From positions 2,294,001 through 2,358,000 of the forward strand of contig NZ_CP019770.1 of assembly GCF_004328665.1 (NCBI RefSeq): DNA of 64,000 nt, written 5' to 3'. The translations under genes and the position numbers were made by a program. The notes below the pieces were generated by a model that saw only the letters and a list, made by a program, of their open reading frames with translations, was not told the origin of the DNA and did no database searches. How positions within the stretch are numbered: the stretch's first letter is position 1; the number at the start of each line of letters is the position of its first letter. Origin of the DNA: Pseudoalteromonas sp. DL-6 (lineage in GTDB: Bacteria; Pseudomonadota; Gammaproteobacteria; Enterobacterales; Alteromonadaceae). This document shows positions 8,777 through 17,928 of this stretch, in pieces.

Positions 8777-9274
8777 TTATATATCGCTTAACTCATCCCA
8801 TTCGTCATCACTAAGTAATTTATTTAAATCAACCAAAATAAGTAGCTCATTATCGCGGTTACACACACCTTGAATAAACTTAGCACTTTCTTCAGTACCT
8901 ACGTTTGGTGCGCTATCAATTTCAGAGCTGCGTAAATACACAACCTCAGATACGCTATCAGCTAAAATACCAATCACTTGTTCTTCAGCTTCAATAATCA
9001 AAATACGTGAGTTATCGGTCGCTTCAATATCAGGTAAACCAAAACGAGAGCGAGTATCAATAACGGTAACAACATTACCACGTAGGTTAATAATACCAAT
9101 CACATACGAAGGCGCACCTGGCACAGGAGCAATTTCGGTGTAACGCAGTATTTCTTGCACTTGCATTACATTCACGCCATAAGTTTCATCTTCTAGCTTA
9201 AACGTAACCCACTGTAAAATTTCATCATTATTATCTGCATTTTTCTTGGCTGACAGTAATTTATCTTCACTCAT
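8777..9274 (-). CDS. cheW: CheW, chemotaxis coupling protein
   Basis: Couples receptors to the CheA kinase. The 165-residue protein consists of one CheW (SH3-like) domain from about residue 20, with conserved landmarks EILRYTEIAPVPGAP, GIINLRGNVVTVID and GILADSVSEV. It lies downstream of parC/parP and upstream of the DUF2802 gene, the order also seen in Vibrio and Pseudomonas. It is the main scaffold CheW of the cluster; the neighbouring 245-residue protein is a divergent CheW-domain protein. Confidence 0.96.
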   Translation of the reverse strand: MSEDKLLSAKKNADNNDEILQWVTFKLEDETYGVNVMQVQEILRYTEIAPVPGAPSYVIGIINLRGNVVTVIDTRSRFGLPDIEATDNSRILIIEAEEQVIGILADSVSEVVYLRSSEIDSAPNVGTEESAKFIQGVCNRDNELLILVDLNKLLSDDEWDELSDI

Positions 9275-9295
9275 GCTCTTACCTCGTAATGGTCA

Positions 9296-10033
9296 TTACT
9301 TGTGACGGCTATCTAAGCCTTTCTCTAATAGTGCATTTAAATTATTAACATCTATTAAAGCACACATTTTTTCTTTAATTACTCCAGCAAGCCATGGGCG
9401 CTTACTGTTATTTGTACGCCATTTTACATCTTCTTTACTCAATGTAATGTTATTTATTAGTTTTTCTGCTAATAAACCCCACTGGCTATCACCTAAAGTG
9501 ATTAGATATTGATAGTTTAAAGACGCTTCTAACTGCTCATCGTACTTTTCAGGCATAACCCAGCGCGCAGTATCAACAACATTGAGCTTTTCTTCTCGGT
9601 TGATCATGACACCTTTAAACCACTTAGGTTTGCCAAATAAATGATTCACTTCGCCAAGCTCATGAATGCCGCCTAACGCTTTTAACGGTACTGCTAAAGT
9701 GAGCCCTGCCACCTCGAAGAATAGTGCCTGGAATTCACCATCGAAGTACTCAGCCTCACTTTCAAGTGCTACATCATGCACAGGTTCAGGCTGTTGCGCT
9801 TGATGGGATTCTATTTCTACACTCTTTACCTGTTCATTAAGTTTTTCAACTTCAACAACGGGCTCAACTACAGGCTCAACCTGCAGTGATTGCTCTTTTT
9901 GCTCTTCTTCATAGGCAACCTGCTGAAGAAGCTTAGCAACAGGCTCAAGGTCTTTCGTTGGTTCGTCATCAGATAATAACGCCCCTAAATACTGAGTGAC
10001 TACTTTTTCATTAGCAAATAATTGCTTACTCAT
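9296..10033 (-). CDS. parP: ParP-like CheW-domain protein, polar chemotaxis array tether
   Basis: 245 residues. The N-terminal ~95 are acidic and Pro/Val/Glu-rich without a fold; the remainder (about 100-240) is a divergent CheW domain (ALFFEVAGLTLAVPL, FKGVMINREEKLNVVD, GLLAEKLINN). In Vibrio, ParP links the ATPase ParC to CheA/receptor arrays so they sit at and are inherited with the pole. Here it starts 3 nt after the parC stop, the same order as in Vibrio. The role is inferred from family and context. Confidence 0.85.
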   Translation of the reverse strand: MSKQLFANEKVVTQYLGALLSDDEPTKDLEPVAKLLQQVAYEEEQKEQSLQVEPVVEPVVEVEKLNEQVKSVEIESHQAQQPEPVHDVALESEAEYFDGEFQALFFEVAGLTLAVPLKALGGIHELGEVNHLFGKPKWFKGVMINREEKLNVVDTARWVMPEKYDEQLEASLNYQYLITLGDSQWGLLAEKLINNITLSKEDVKWRTNNSKRPWLAGVIKEKMCALIDVNNLNALLEKGLDSRHK

Positions 10034-10036
10034 TTA

Positions 10037-10807
10037 TTAACCTTGTTTTATTAAATATTCAAGCAATGCTTTGTAAGCATAGACTCCACGCGCATTAGGG
10101 CAAAAATCAATAGGCACCTTTTGCGCTAAACTCGCATCTCTAAATTTTGTATCAACAGGAATCACACCTGGCCACACTTTTTCTTTGTACGTATCTTGTA
10201 ATGTTTTATAGGCCTCAAGTGATGCTTTGGTGCGCTTATCATACATAGTTGGAATTATAGTATATTCATAGCTTTTCGCTTGCGAGGTTTGCATTAACTC
10301 CATAGTACGCATCATTCTATCAAGCCCCTTAAGCGCTAAGAACTCAGTTTGTACTGGCACCAATACTCTTTCACAGGCTGCAAGCGCATTGACCATCAGC
10401 ACCCCTAAAACGGGCGGACAATCTAAAATTGCATAATCGTAATACTCGCTAATTTTAGCCAATGTTTTCTTTAAAATCAGGCCCATTCCCGTTTTATTAC
10501 CCATACTACGGTCAAGTGTAGCAATTGCCATAGTGGCAGGTAGAATATCAAGGTTTTCTATGGTTGAGGGGCATAATGCTTGCAATATTTCTTCGCTTTT
10601 CATGCTTGAGCCGCGAGTGAAAATATCGTAAACACTGACCTCTAAATCTTCTGAATCAATGCCAAAGTAATAAGTTAATGATGCATGCGGATCGGTATCA
10701 ATCAGTAAAACACGCTTACCTTGAAGCGCAAGGATCCCAGCAAGGCTAACCGCTGTGGTGGTTTTGCCTACCCCTCCTTTTTGATTGGCTACAGTCCAGA
10801 TTTTCAC
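10037..10807 (-). CDS. parC: ParC-like ParA-family ATPase for polar positioning of chemotaxis arrays
   Basis: 256-residue MinD/ParA ATPase. The deviant Walker A KGGVGKTTT is at residues 10-18, the A' motif YAILDCPP follows at about 125-132, and switch-type motifs follow. The family includes chromosome-partition Soj, but the position inside the che operon next to a ParP-like gene marks it as the array-positioning ParC type known from Vibrio. No ParB or parS-like feature is seen nearby. Confidence 0.88.
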   Translation of the reverse strand: MKIWTVANQKGGVGKTTTAVSLAGILALQGKRVLLIDTDPHASLTYYFGIDSEDLEVSVYDIFTRGSSMKSEEILQALCPSTIENLDILPATMAIATLDRSMGNKTGMGLILKKTLAKISEYYDYAILDCPPVLGVLMVNALAACERVLVPVQTEFLALKGLDRMMRTMELMQTSQAKSYEYTIIPTMYDKRTKASLEAYKTLQDTYKEKVWPGVIPVDTKFRDASLAQKVPIDFCPNARGVYAYKALLEYLIKQG

Positions 10808-10819
10808 ATTACATCCTAA

Positions 10820-11779
10820 TTACTGTTCATTACGCGTGGTAACACGAATGCCACCATGCTCTAAGCGAATTATTTTTATTGTATCGTCTTGAGTAGGCAA
10901 CTCAACTTCTGTTGGTTTAGCTTCCTCAGGGACTTGCTGCTCAGTATCCTCATTTGATGACTCTAAAACCAAGCCGTACTTAGAAAGCGCAATCACTACT
11001 TTGCGGTTTTCAGCTCGCCCAGCTTCGGTATCATTATCGGCAAAAGGTGAATATTGGCCATACCCTTCAATAGCCATGCGTGCAGATTCAATTCCCAAAC
11101 GCTCTAGCTCAACTAATATTGATGTTGCACGTGCCACCGACAACTCCCAATTAGAGCGAAATATTTCATTGCGTATGGTTTCGTTATCTGTGTACCCACG
11201 CACTCTTATATAGTTATCGACAGGTGCGATTATTGCTTCAATCTTTTTTACAACTTCTTTGGCTTGATTATGCGCAACAGCACTGCCACTGGCAAATAAC
11301 AACCCAGAATTAAGCTCAATAACCAACCAATCTTGGCTAAGCTCTAGGCTTGCCTCACCACTGCGTATCTCATCAATCAGAGACGATTGTAGCTTGACCA
11401 GTAAACTATCGAGCGGCTTACCTAAGTGACGTTGGCTGATATTGCTATTGTCACTTTGACCATCGAGCAACACCGGCCCTTGTTCTTGTTTTTGAATACT
11501 TTCGCCATATAAAACCTCAACTTCAGGAGTCACTCTTTCAAGCAACAAAGCATCGCCGTTTACCCCTTTACCTTGCTGAGAAAATTGTTTCGCTGACTTA
11601 TCAAAAACATGCTCAAGAGAGTTAGATAAAACTTGTATATTGTCTTCTTTGTTTATTGCAATAGCATACAATACAACAAAAAATGCAAACATAATGGTCA
11701 TGTAATCTGCATAAGAGACTAGCCAACGCTCAGTATGTTGGCTTTTGGCGTTTTGATGACGTAAGCGACGGCGTAACAT
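10820..11779 (-). CDS. motD: MotB/MotD-type stator protein with OmpA peptidoglycan-binding domain
   Basis: Stator subunit that anchors the ion channel to peptidoglycan. 319 residues: a basic N-terminus, one membrane helix with the essential ion-binding aspartate in SYADYMTIMFAF (Asp25), and a periplasmic OmpA-like domain (about 175-275) containing RVRGYTDNE and the NRKVVIAL end. The acidic C-terminal tail is longer than usual. The 'SYADYMT' type resembles Pseudomonas MotD/proton-type MotB, not the PomB 'FADL' type; ion choice is inference. It lies 5 nt after its MotA partner. Confidence 0.88.
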   Translation of the reverse strand: MLRRRLRHQNAKSQHTERWLVSYADYMTIMFAFFVVLYAIAINKEDNIQVLSNSLEHVFDKSAKQFSQQGKGVNGDALLLERVTPEVEVLYGESIQKQEQGPVLLDGQSDNSNISQRHLGKPLDSLLVKLQSSLIDEIRSGEASLELSQDWLVIELNSGLLFASGSAVAHNQAKEVVKKIEAIIAPVDNYIRVRGYTDNETIRNEIFRSNWELSVARATSILVELERLGIESARMAIEGYGQYSPFADNDTEAGRAENRKVVIALSKYGLVLESSNEDTEQQVPEEAKPTEVELPTQDDTIKIIRLEHGGIRVTTRNEQ

Positions 11780-11784
11780 AACCG

Positions 11785-12555
11785 CTAATGGCCCTGTAAA
11801 AGAGGACGTTCGACACGGTAAGCTTCAAGCTTTAATTCAATATTAATAGGACTCTCACCTTGGCTAATGGCAATAACGCCTTCAGCTAGCATTTCATGGT
11901 AAAGCATTTTTTGCTCAACCCGTTGCTTTAATTTATTGGCCATGGGCAAAAACAGTAAATTAGCTAAACCTACGCCATATATAGTAGCGATAAATGCAGT
12001 GGCAATACCCGTTCCTAGTTGCTCAGGATCGTTAATAAATGACATCGCTTGAATAAGTCCAAGCACTGCACCTAAAATACCGATAGTTGGACTGTAACCC
12101 CCCATCGCTTCATATACACGACTAGCTTCAAGCAGTCGTTCTCGTTCAAGTAATAAATCTATTTCCAGGGTATCACGAAGCTTTTGGTCAGAGCTGCCAT
12201 CAACTAATAAACTCAGTCCTTTAGCGGCATAAGGATCAGTGTGAGTAAGCGCTTCGTTTTCTAGGGCTAAATAACCCTCTTGGCGGGCTTTATGTGACCA
12301 GCGCTTTACTTGCTCAATCGCATCTTCAATATCGTGGTCATCGGTGACAAAAACCCAATGAGTAATACTGAGCATTTTCTTAAATGTATTGGCTGATGTT
12401 TGTAACATCACGGCCCCCAATGTGCCGCCTAATACAATAATTAGCGCAGGCCCATTAAACAGCGCAGATACCACACCTCCTTCTAAAGAATAACCGATTG
12501 CAATAGCGCCTAGTGCAACCAATAATCCTAAAACAGAAAGCTTATCCACAGCCAA
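11785..12555 (-). CDS. motC: MotA/MotC-type flagellar stator protein
   Basis: Four-helix proton or sodium channel subunit of the motor. 256 residues: two N-terminal hydrophobic segments, a charged cytoplasmic loop at about 70-145, and two C-terminal helices ([17 protein letters not shown] and [20 protein letters not shown]). The position next to cheB with a MotD-type partner is the arrangement of motCD in Pseudomonas. It overlaps the cheB stop codon by 14 nt. A separate main stator (MotAB or PomAB) would be expected elsewhere. Confidence 0.88.
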   Translation of the reverse strand: MAVDKLSVLGLLVALGAIAIGYSLEGGVVSALFNGPALIIVLGGTLGAVMLQTSANTFKKMLSITHWVFVTDDHDIEDAIEQVKRWSHKARQEGYLALENEALTHTDPYAAKGLSLLVDGSSDQKLRDTLEIDLLLERERLLEASRVYEAMGGYSPTIGILGAVLGLIQAMSFINDPEQLGTGIATAFIATIYGVGLANLLFLPMANKLKQRVEQKMLYHEMLAEGVIAISQGESPINIELKLEAYRVERPLLQGH

Positions 12556-13693
12556 CCTCTCTTTTGAGGCGCACCGCTACATCATGAAGACCTAAGCTTT
12601 CATTTGCTAATCCTGCACTTGCTACTGCTTGGGGCATACCATATACAACACAGCTTTTTTCATCTTGAGCCCAAATTGTAGCGCCAGATTGTTTAAGCAT
12701 GCGAGCACCATCACGACCATCCGCCCCCATACCAGTCAAAATAATGGCAAGGACATCGCCTTGATACGCTTTTGCCGCACTGGCAAAGGTAATATCAACA
12801 CTAGGCTTATAGCTTACTCGTTCATTTTTATCTTCAAATACGCGTAATGTTCTGTTTGACCCCCGCCCTTCTACCATCATTTGCTGCCCGCCCGGCGCTA
12901 AATAAGCACAACCAGGTTGGAGTCTATCGCCTTGTTGCGCTTCTTTTACTTTAATTTTACACAAGCTATCTAATCGGGTTGCAAACGCAGGTGTGAATGC
13001 CGCAGGCATATGCTGTATGAGGAGTATTGGGTGTGGAAAATTAGCAGGCAACTGAGTCAAAATAGTTTGCAGTGCAACCGGTCCGCCTGTTGATGTGCCA
13101 ATAGCAACTAATTGATACTGCTTACCACTGGCGCGCGCTGATGTGCTACTACTGGTTGGTGTAGGAGCTGCATTATTAAAGCTGCGATCAGGTTGAACAA
13201 TTGGCTTTTTAGCGAGATTAGAAAAGCGATCAGACTTGCTTGCAGCAGGTTTACTTATACTAGGATATGCTGGTGCTCTTGTGATTCTACCAATGCGCTG
13301 GCGACCTATTTCCTTTACCTTATCTTGTAATAACTTAATTGCGTCATCGTTATTACGGGCAATATCTTCAAACTTTTTCGGTAAAAAGTCCATCGCTCCG
13401 GCATCAAGTGCATCTAAGGTGGCTGATGCTCCAGCGCGTGTTAACGATGAGAACATTAAAATAGGAGTGGGGTTACTCGCCATGATCTCTTTAACCGCGC
13501 TAATACCATCAAGCACCGGCATTTCAACATCCATGGTGATCACATCGGGTCGTAACTGAGCTGTTTTATCGACCGCTTCTCGACCATTAACAGCGAAACC
13601 TATAACCTCAATGCCGCTGTCTTGTTCAAGAATTTCACTCACCCTGCGGCGAAAAAAGCTTGAATCATCAACTACTAAAACTTTAACAGCCAT
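12542..13693 (-). CDS. cheB: CheB, receptor methylesterase/response regulator
   Basis: Removes methyl groups from chemoreceptors when phosphorylated by CheA. Receiver domain at residues 1-125 (acidic pair near 9-10, phospho-acceptor Asp55 in TMDVEMP), then a Ser/Pro/Ala-rich linker, then the methylesterase domain from about 190. Its catalytic triad is Ser201 (GTSTGGP), His228 (QHMP) and Asp325 (GMGADGRDG). The 383 residues are slightly longer than the E. coli protein because of the linker. Confidence 0.96.
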   Translation of the reverse strand: MAVKVLVVDDSSFFRRRVSEILEQDSGIEVIGFAVNGREAVDKTAQLRPDVITMDVEMPVLDGISAVKEIMASNPTPILMFSSLTRAGASATLDALDAGAMDFLPKKFEDIARNNDDAIKLLQDKVKEIGRQRIGRITRAPAYPSISKPAASKSDRFSNLAKKPIVQPDRSFNNAAPTPTSSSTSARASGKQYQLVAIGTSTGGPVALQTILTQLPANFPHPILLIQHMPAAFTPAFATRLDSLCKIKVKEAQQGDRLQPGCAYLAPGGQQMMVEGRGSNRTLRVFEDKNERVSYKPSVDITFASAAKAYQGDVLAIILTGMGADGRDGARMLKQSGATIWAQDEKSCVVYGMPQAVASAGLANESLGLHDVAVRLKREVGCG

Positions 13694-13746
13694 TTCGCTC
13701 TCTTATTCAATGAATGGGTAGGCATAACGTTTATGCCTACTTTTTA

Positions 13747-15963
13747 TTATCCAGCGTAATGCTTTAGCATACTCGGCACATCTAATATCAGTGCAATACC
13801 ACCATCAGAGGTGATTGTTGCACCTGCCATACCTGGCGTCCCTTGAAGTAATGCATCTAAAGGCTTAATCACCACTTCTTCTTGACCAATGAGCGAGTCA
13901 ACAACGAACCCCACTTTTTGAGTTCCTATTTGCACAATCACCACATGGCCTTGTGCTTTTCGTTGTCCTCTATCAGCGCCTTTAATGAGCCAGTGTTCAA
14001 GATAGAACAGCGGTATCGATTTTTTACGAACAATAATAGTTAGCTGGCCATCAACCACATTAGTTTTTGTTAAATCTAAGTGGAATATTTCACTAACACC
14101 TGCCAGTGGCAAGGCAAACGTTTGTTCGCCAACCACTACCATTAAGGTGGGCAGTATCGCCAGAGTAAGTGGTACTTTAATTTCTAAAGTAGTCCCTACG
14201 CCCATCTCTGATTTAATATTTACCGAGCCATTGAGCTGAGTGATTTTTGTTTTAACCACATCCATACCAACGCCCCGGCCGGAAATATCTGATATCTCTT
14301 CTTTGGTTGAAAAGCCAGGCGCAAAAATAAGGTTATACGCTTCAGTATCAGAAAGGCGACTCGCTTGGTCGTGATCAAGCACGCCTTTACTAATCGCAAT
14401 CTTTTTAAGCTTTTCAGCATCCATTCCGGCACCATCATCCTGGATAGTAAGTAGAATATGATCGCCTTGCTGAGAAGCAGATAAAGTCACAGTACCCGTT
14501 CTTGGTTTACCTGATGCTTCACGAACATCTGGCATTTCAATACCGTGATCTACTGAGTTGCGAACCAAATGCACTAATGGGTCTGCTAATGCTTCGACTA
14601 AATTTTTATCTAAATCGGTGTCTTCACCGACAAGTAATAAATTAATATCTTTCTGCAGCGTTCGTGCTAAATCACGTACCACACGAGGAAAACGACCAAA
14701 TACTTTTTTAATTGGCTGCATTCGTGTTTGCATTACCGCACCTTGGATATCAGCAGTCACTACATCTAAGTTGGAGATTGCTTTACCCATGGCCTCGCTA
14801 TCAGAGTTAGTCGCTAGACTTACTAAACGATTTCGCACAAGTACCAGTTCACCTACCATGTTCATTATTTGATCTAGGCGTTTGGTATCAACACGTACTG
14901 TTGTTTCTGCCGGTGGTGGCGCTGCTTTTTTAGCGGGAGCTGCTTTTGCAGGCTGTGCAGCCGGTACCGGCTTGGCTGGCTCTGGCTTGGGCTGTGGTTT
15001 TGCTGCAGCAACAGGCGCTGGTTTGTTAGCGGCTACGGGTTCAGATTTACTTTCAGGAGCCGGTGTTTCTATCGACTTAGGTGCACCTTTGCCGTGTAAC
15101 TCATCTAGCAGAGCTTCAAACTCATCATCACTTATTTCATCATCGCTCGCGCTTGAATCATTATTTTGCGAGGCTGTAGGAGCTGATGGTGCTTGCTGTG
15201 GTGTGCTTGGGGCGTTTTGAGTTACTTCACCAAAACTACCGACACCATGAAGCTCATCTAATAAGCTATCAAACTCATCATCTGTAATATCGCCACTGAC
15301 ATCACTGTCGCTTGATGAGGATTGTTTTTCTTGCGGGGCTTGCCCTTTTCCATGAAGTTCATCAAGTAGACTTTCAAATTCATCTTCAGTGATCTCATCA
15401 ATCTGAGAATCTGTACTACTAGTATCTGGGCCGCTAAATAATTCATCAAAAGCAAACGGATCTTCTTCCGCATCATTGCTTGGCTGCTCAACTACAGGTT
15501 CAGGTTCTACCGAGGGAGTTTCAACAGGAGCTATGTCTTCAACTGCAGAATCGCCGGCGAGTTCTTCAGCCGTTGGTGGTTGTCCAAGCTTGTGAAGTAC
15601 TGCAAGTAACTCTGGATCTGCAGGCTCTGGCTGGTCACGATTTTTAATTGTGGCAAACATTTCATTAATGGTATCAAGTGCTTGTAAAATCACATCCATT
15701 AATTCAGAGTTAACTGTTCTTACACCTTGGCGCAATAAATCAAACACGTTTTCAGCACCATGACATGCATCAACAAGCTCTGTCATTGCCAAAAATCCGG
15801 CACCACCCTTAACGGTATGGAAGCCACGGAATATTGCGTTTAGTAGTTCAGTATCATCTGGGTTGTTTTCCAGTTCTACTAACTGTTCAGATAAAAGCTC
15901 AAGGATTTCTCCGGCCTCTACTAAAAAGTCTTGTAAAATATCTTCATCGACTTCAAAGCTCAT
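13747..15963 (-). CDS. cheA: CheA, chemotaxis histidine kinase with three linker repeats
   Basis: 738-residue kinase. P1 Hpt domain at 1-110 with phospho-His49 (FHTVKGGAG), a long acidic/Pro-Ala linker at about 111-352, P3 dimerisation from about 354 (RLDQIMNMVGELVLVRNRL), P4 ATPase (VRNSVDHGIE, then DDGAGMD and GRGVGMDVV), and P5 CheW-like at the end. No globular P2 domain is visible. In its place are three near-identical peptides, residues 189-207, 224-242 and 275-293, each containing D-E-F-[ED]-[AS]-L-L-D-E-L-H-G. They look like the CheY-binding ends of FliM and CheZ here. The linker probably also holds the region that ParP contacts in Vibrio. Confidence 0.96.
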   Translation of the reverse strand: MSFEVDEDILQDFLVEAGEILELLSEQLVELENNPDDTELLNAIFRGFHTVKGGAGFLAMTELVDACHGAENVFDLLRQGVRTVNSELMDVILQALDTINEMFATIKNRDQPEPADPELLAVLHKLGQPPTAEELAGDSAVEDIAPVETPSVEPEPVVEQPSNDAEEDPFAFDELFSGPDTSSTDSQIDEITEDEFESLLDELHGKGQAPQEKQSSSSDSDVSGDITDDEFDSLLDELHGVGSFGEVTQNAPSTPQQAPSAPTASQNNDSSASDDEISDDEFEALLDELHGKGAPKSIETPAPESKSEPVAANKPAPVAAAKPQPKPEPAKPVPAAQPAKAAPAKKAAPPPAETTVRVDTKRLDQIMNMVGELVLVRNRLVSLATNSDSEAMGKAISNLDVVTADIQGAVMQTRMQPIKKVFGRFPRVVRDLARTLQKDINLLLVGEDTDLDKNLVEALADPLVHLVRNSVDHGIEMPDVREASGKPRTGTVTLSASQQGDHILLTIQDDGAGMDAEKLKKIAISKGVLDHDQASRLSDTEAYNLIFAPGFSTKEEISDISGRGVGMDVVKTKITQLNGSVNIKSEMGVGTTLEIKVPLTLAILPTLMVVVGEQTFALPLAGVSEIFHLDLTKTNVVDGQLTIIVRKKSIPLFYLEHWLIKGADRGQRKAQGHVVIVQIGTQKVGFVVDSLIGQEEVVIKPLDALLQGTPGMAGATITSDGGIALILDVPSMLKHYAG
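15085..15399 (-). repeat. Three peptide-coding repeats in the cheA linker
   Basis: Copies at 15343-15399, 15238-15294 and 15085-15141 each encode a 19-residue motif of the form D-[EI]-[IST]-x-D-E-F-[ED]-[AS]-L-L-D-E-L-H-G-x-G. They are separated by Ser/Gln/Pro-rich spacers of 16 and 32 residues. Protein similarity is much higher than in the spacers, so selection is on the peptide. Confidence 0.9.
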
Positions 15964-15977
15964 GCAGTACTCTCCTA

Positions 15978-16751
15978 TTAGAAGCCCAAACTTGATAATA
16001 GATCATCAACTTCATCTTGATCAGATACAACATCATTACGCGATTCTTTATCAATAATAGGCCCTTCTGGACCTGCTAGTGTTTGTGCAACAATGGAATC
16101 TTCTGTTTCTTCTGGTTGTTCAGTTGGTTGTACTTGCTCAACCTCACCTTGCGCCGCAAATGCAGTTAACAAGTGGATTAAGCTCTCTTCAACTTCACGC
16201 ACAAGTTCAATAACACGACGAATAACCTGACCAGTTAAATCTTGATAGTCTTGAGCCATCAATACATTGGTCATCAACATTTGTAACTCATCCGTTTTAT
16301 GATGAGAGCTGTTCATAAACTTATCAATGCTATGGCAAAGTGACTTAAACTCACCAAGCTCAATTTCACGGTTCATTAACCGATCCCATGTTGGCTTGAT
16401 ATCAGCTATTTCGTCAGCAATTTCTTGCGCTAAAGGTAAGCTTGCTTCAACCGCATCCATCGTTTTGTTGGCTGCGTTTTCTGTCATTTCCATAACATAG
16501 TTGAGGCGTTTTTTAGCATCAGGGATGGCATCAGTGGTAATGTCTGTTAATCGCGTATCTAATTCAAAGCTTTTTAAAGCTTCATGTAATTGACGCGTTA
16601 ACTTACCCACCTCAGCAAATAACTGTGATTGCTCTTGTGAAGCTGTTTCTAAAATTAACTGATTCGCTTTATCTTGCTCACCATTTTCTAAAAAAGCCAC
16701 TAATTGGCGAGCTTGTTCTAAAGTAATCTGAGGCGCAGCAGGTGCTGACAT
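15978..16751 (-). CDS. cheZ: CheZ, CheY-P phosphatase
   Basis: Dephosphorylates CheY-P at the polar array. 257 residues, almost entirely helical: a long four-helix bundle with the catalytic segment MAQDYQDLTGQVIRRV (active Gln in QDLTGQ) near residues 165-180, an acidic linker, and the C-terminal CheY-binding peptide QDEVDDLLSSLGF. It lies 16 nt after cheY and 14 nt before cheA. Confidence 0.96.
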   Translation of the reverse strand: MSAPAAPQITLEQARQLVAFLENGEQDKANQLILETASQEQSQLFAEVGKLTRQLHEALKSFELDTRLTDITTDAIPDAKKRLNYVMEMTENAANKTMDAVEASLPLAQEIADEIADIKPTWDRLMNREIELGEFKSLCHSIDKFMNSSHHKTDELQMLMTNVLMAQDYQDLTGQVIRRVIELVREVEESLIHLLTAFAAQGEVEQVQPTEQPEETEDSIVAQTLAGPEGPIIDKESRNDVVSDQDEVDDLLSSLGF

Positions 16752-16767
16752 AAGCCTCTCCCTCTCA

Positions 16768-17151
16768 TTAACCTAAGCGTTCGAACACTTTTTCTAATTT
16801 AGTCTTCAATGTACCTGCAGTAAATGGTTTAACAATATAACCATTAACACCTGCTTGGGCCGCAGCAATTATTTGTTCTTTTTTAGCTTCTGCCGTTACC
16901 ATTAAAACAGGGATATGCTTTAATTTTTCGTCAGCTCGAATTGCCCTTAAAAGATCAATACCTTGCATGCCTGGCATATTCCAATCTGTTACCACAAAAT
17001 CAAACACTTGATTTTGCAACATAGGTAAAGCAGTTGACCCGTCATCTGCTTCTTGAACATTGGTAAAACCTAAATCGCGCAACAGGTTTTTAATAATACG
17101 TCTCATCGTCGAAAAATCATCAACAACAAGAATTTTAATGTTTTTATCCAA
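16768..17151 (-). CDS. cheY: CheY, chemotaxis response regulator
   Basis: Single receiver domain of 127 residues that carries phosphate from CheA to FliM at the motor switch. Conserved residues: Asp11/Asp12, phospho-acceptor Asp56 (VVTDWNMPG), Thr86 (VTAEA) and Lys108 (IVKPF). The position directly after fliA and before cheZ is the standard gamma-proteobacterial polar-flagellar order. Confidence 0.97.
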   Translation of the reverse strand: MDKNIKILVVDDFSTMRRIIKNLLRDLGFTNVQEADDGSTALPMLQNQVFDFVVTDWNMPGMQGIDLLRAIRADEKLKHIPVLMVTAEAKKEQIIAAAQAGVNGYIVKPFTAGTLKTKLEKVFERLG

Positions 17152-17191
17152 AACATCCTCCAGTGAGGCCTGAACCTTTATTTACTTACTT

Positions 17192-17926
17192 CTAGTTTAT
17201 CCAGTCATTGATCTTTGCTTTAAGCTTAATCATCGCCTGACCATGTATCTGACTTACACGCGACTCACTAACATCGAGTATATGCCCAATTTCTTTTAAA
17301 TTCATTTCATCGTTATAGTACAAAGAAAGCACCATTGCATCTTTTTCCGGTAACGACTTTATCGCGCTGAGTAAAGACTCATTAAACCGTTCATTTTTAA
17401 CATTATTGAAAGGTTTGTCTAGTGCTAAATCTTGACCATGAGGTGTAATCACATCATCGTCAATACCAAGGTCTTCAATACCTAAAACTTTACTTACGTT
17501 TACATCGTTTAAAATATGATGGTACTCATTTAACGAAATTTCAAGTTTTTCAGCAACTTCAATATCTTTGGGTTCACGGTTTAAACTGCTTTCAAGGGCA
17601 ACTATTGTCTCTGCTACCAAGCGACTTTTTCTGTGAACTGAACGTGGAACCCAATCACCCCGGCGCATTTCATCTATCATTGCACCACGAATGCGAATAC
17701 CCGCAAAGGTTTCAAAACTTGCGCCCTTGCTTGCGTCAAAGTTTTTAGAAGCTTCTATTAAGCCAATCATACCTGATTGGATCAAATCATCTAGTTGCAC
17801 ACTGGCCGGTAAACGAGCAATTAAATGGCACGCCACTTTTTTGACTAATGAGGCATGCTTTTCAACAATCATATTTAAATTCTGTGTTGACTGATATCCC
17901 ATAGCTCTATTCACCGGTATTGTCAT
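17192..17926 (-). CDS. fliA: FliA, sigma-28 factor for late flagellar genes
   Basis: RNA polymerase sigma factor for class IV genes (flagellin, chaperones, flgM). 244 residues with region 2 (LDDLIQSGMIGLIEA, then RIRGAMIDEMRRGDWVPRSV), region 3, and the region 4 helix-turn-helix (NLKEIGHILDVSESRVSQIHG). It starts 2 nt after the flhG stop, so it is co-transcribed with flhA-flhF-flhG. Matching TAAAG-N14-GCCGATAA promoters occur before fliS, one flagellin gene and flgM in this window. Confidence 0.97.
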   Translation of the reverse strand: MTIPVNRAMGYQSTQNLNMIVEKHASLVKKVACHLIARLPASVQLDDLIQSGMIGLIEASKNFDASKGASFETFAGIRIRGAMIDEMRRGDWVPRSVHRKSRLVAETIVALESSLNREPKDIEVAEKLEISLNEYHHILNDVNVSKVLGIEDLGIDDDVITPHGQDLALDKPFNNVKNERFNESLLSAIKSLPEKDAMVLSLYYNDEMNLKEIGHILDVSESRVSQIHGQAMIKLKAKINDWIN

Positions 17927-17928
17927 TG

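Noticed and set aside
10037..10807. Plasmid or chromosome partition locus (ParA)
   Set aside because: No ParB or parS-like repeats; flanked by motor and CheW-type genes, so the chemotaxis ParC type fits better.
14882..15220. Gly/Ala-rich 112-residue plus-strand frame opposite the cheA linker
   Set aside because: Direct by-product of the Pro/Ala-rich linker of CheA read on the other strand.
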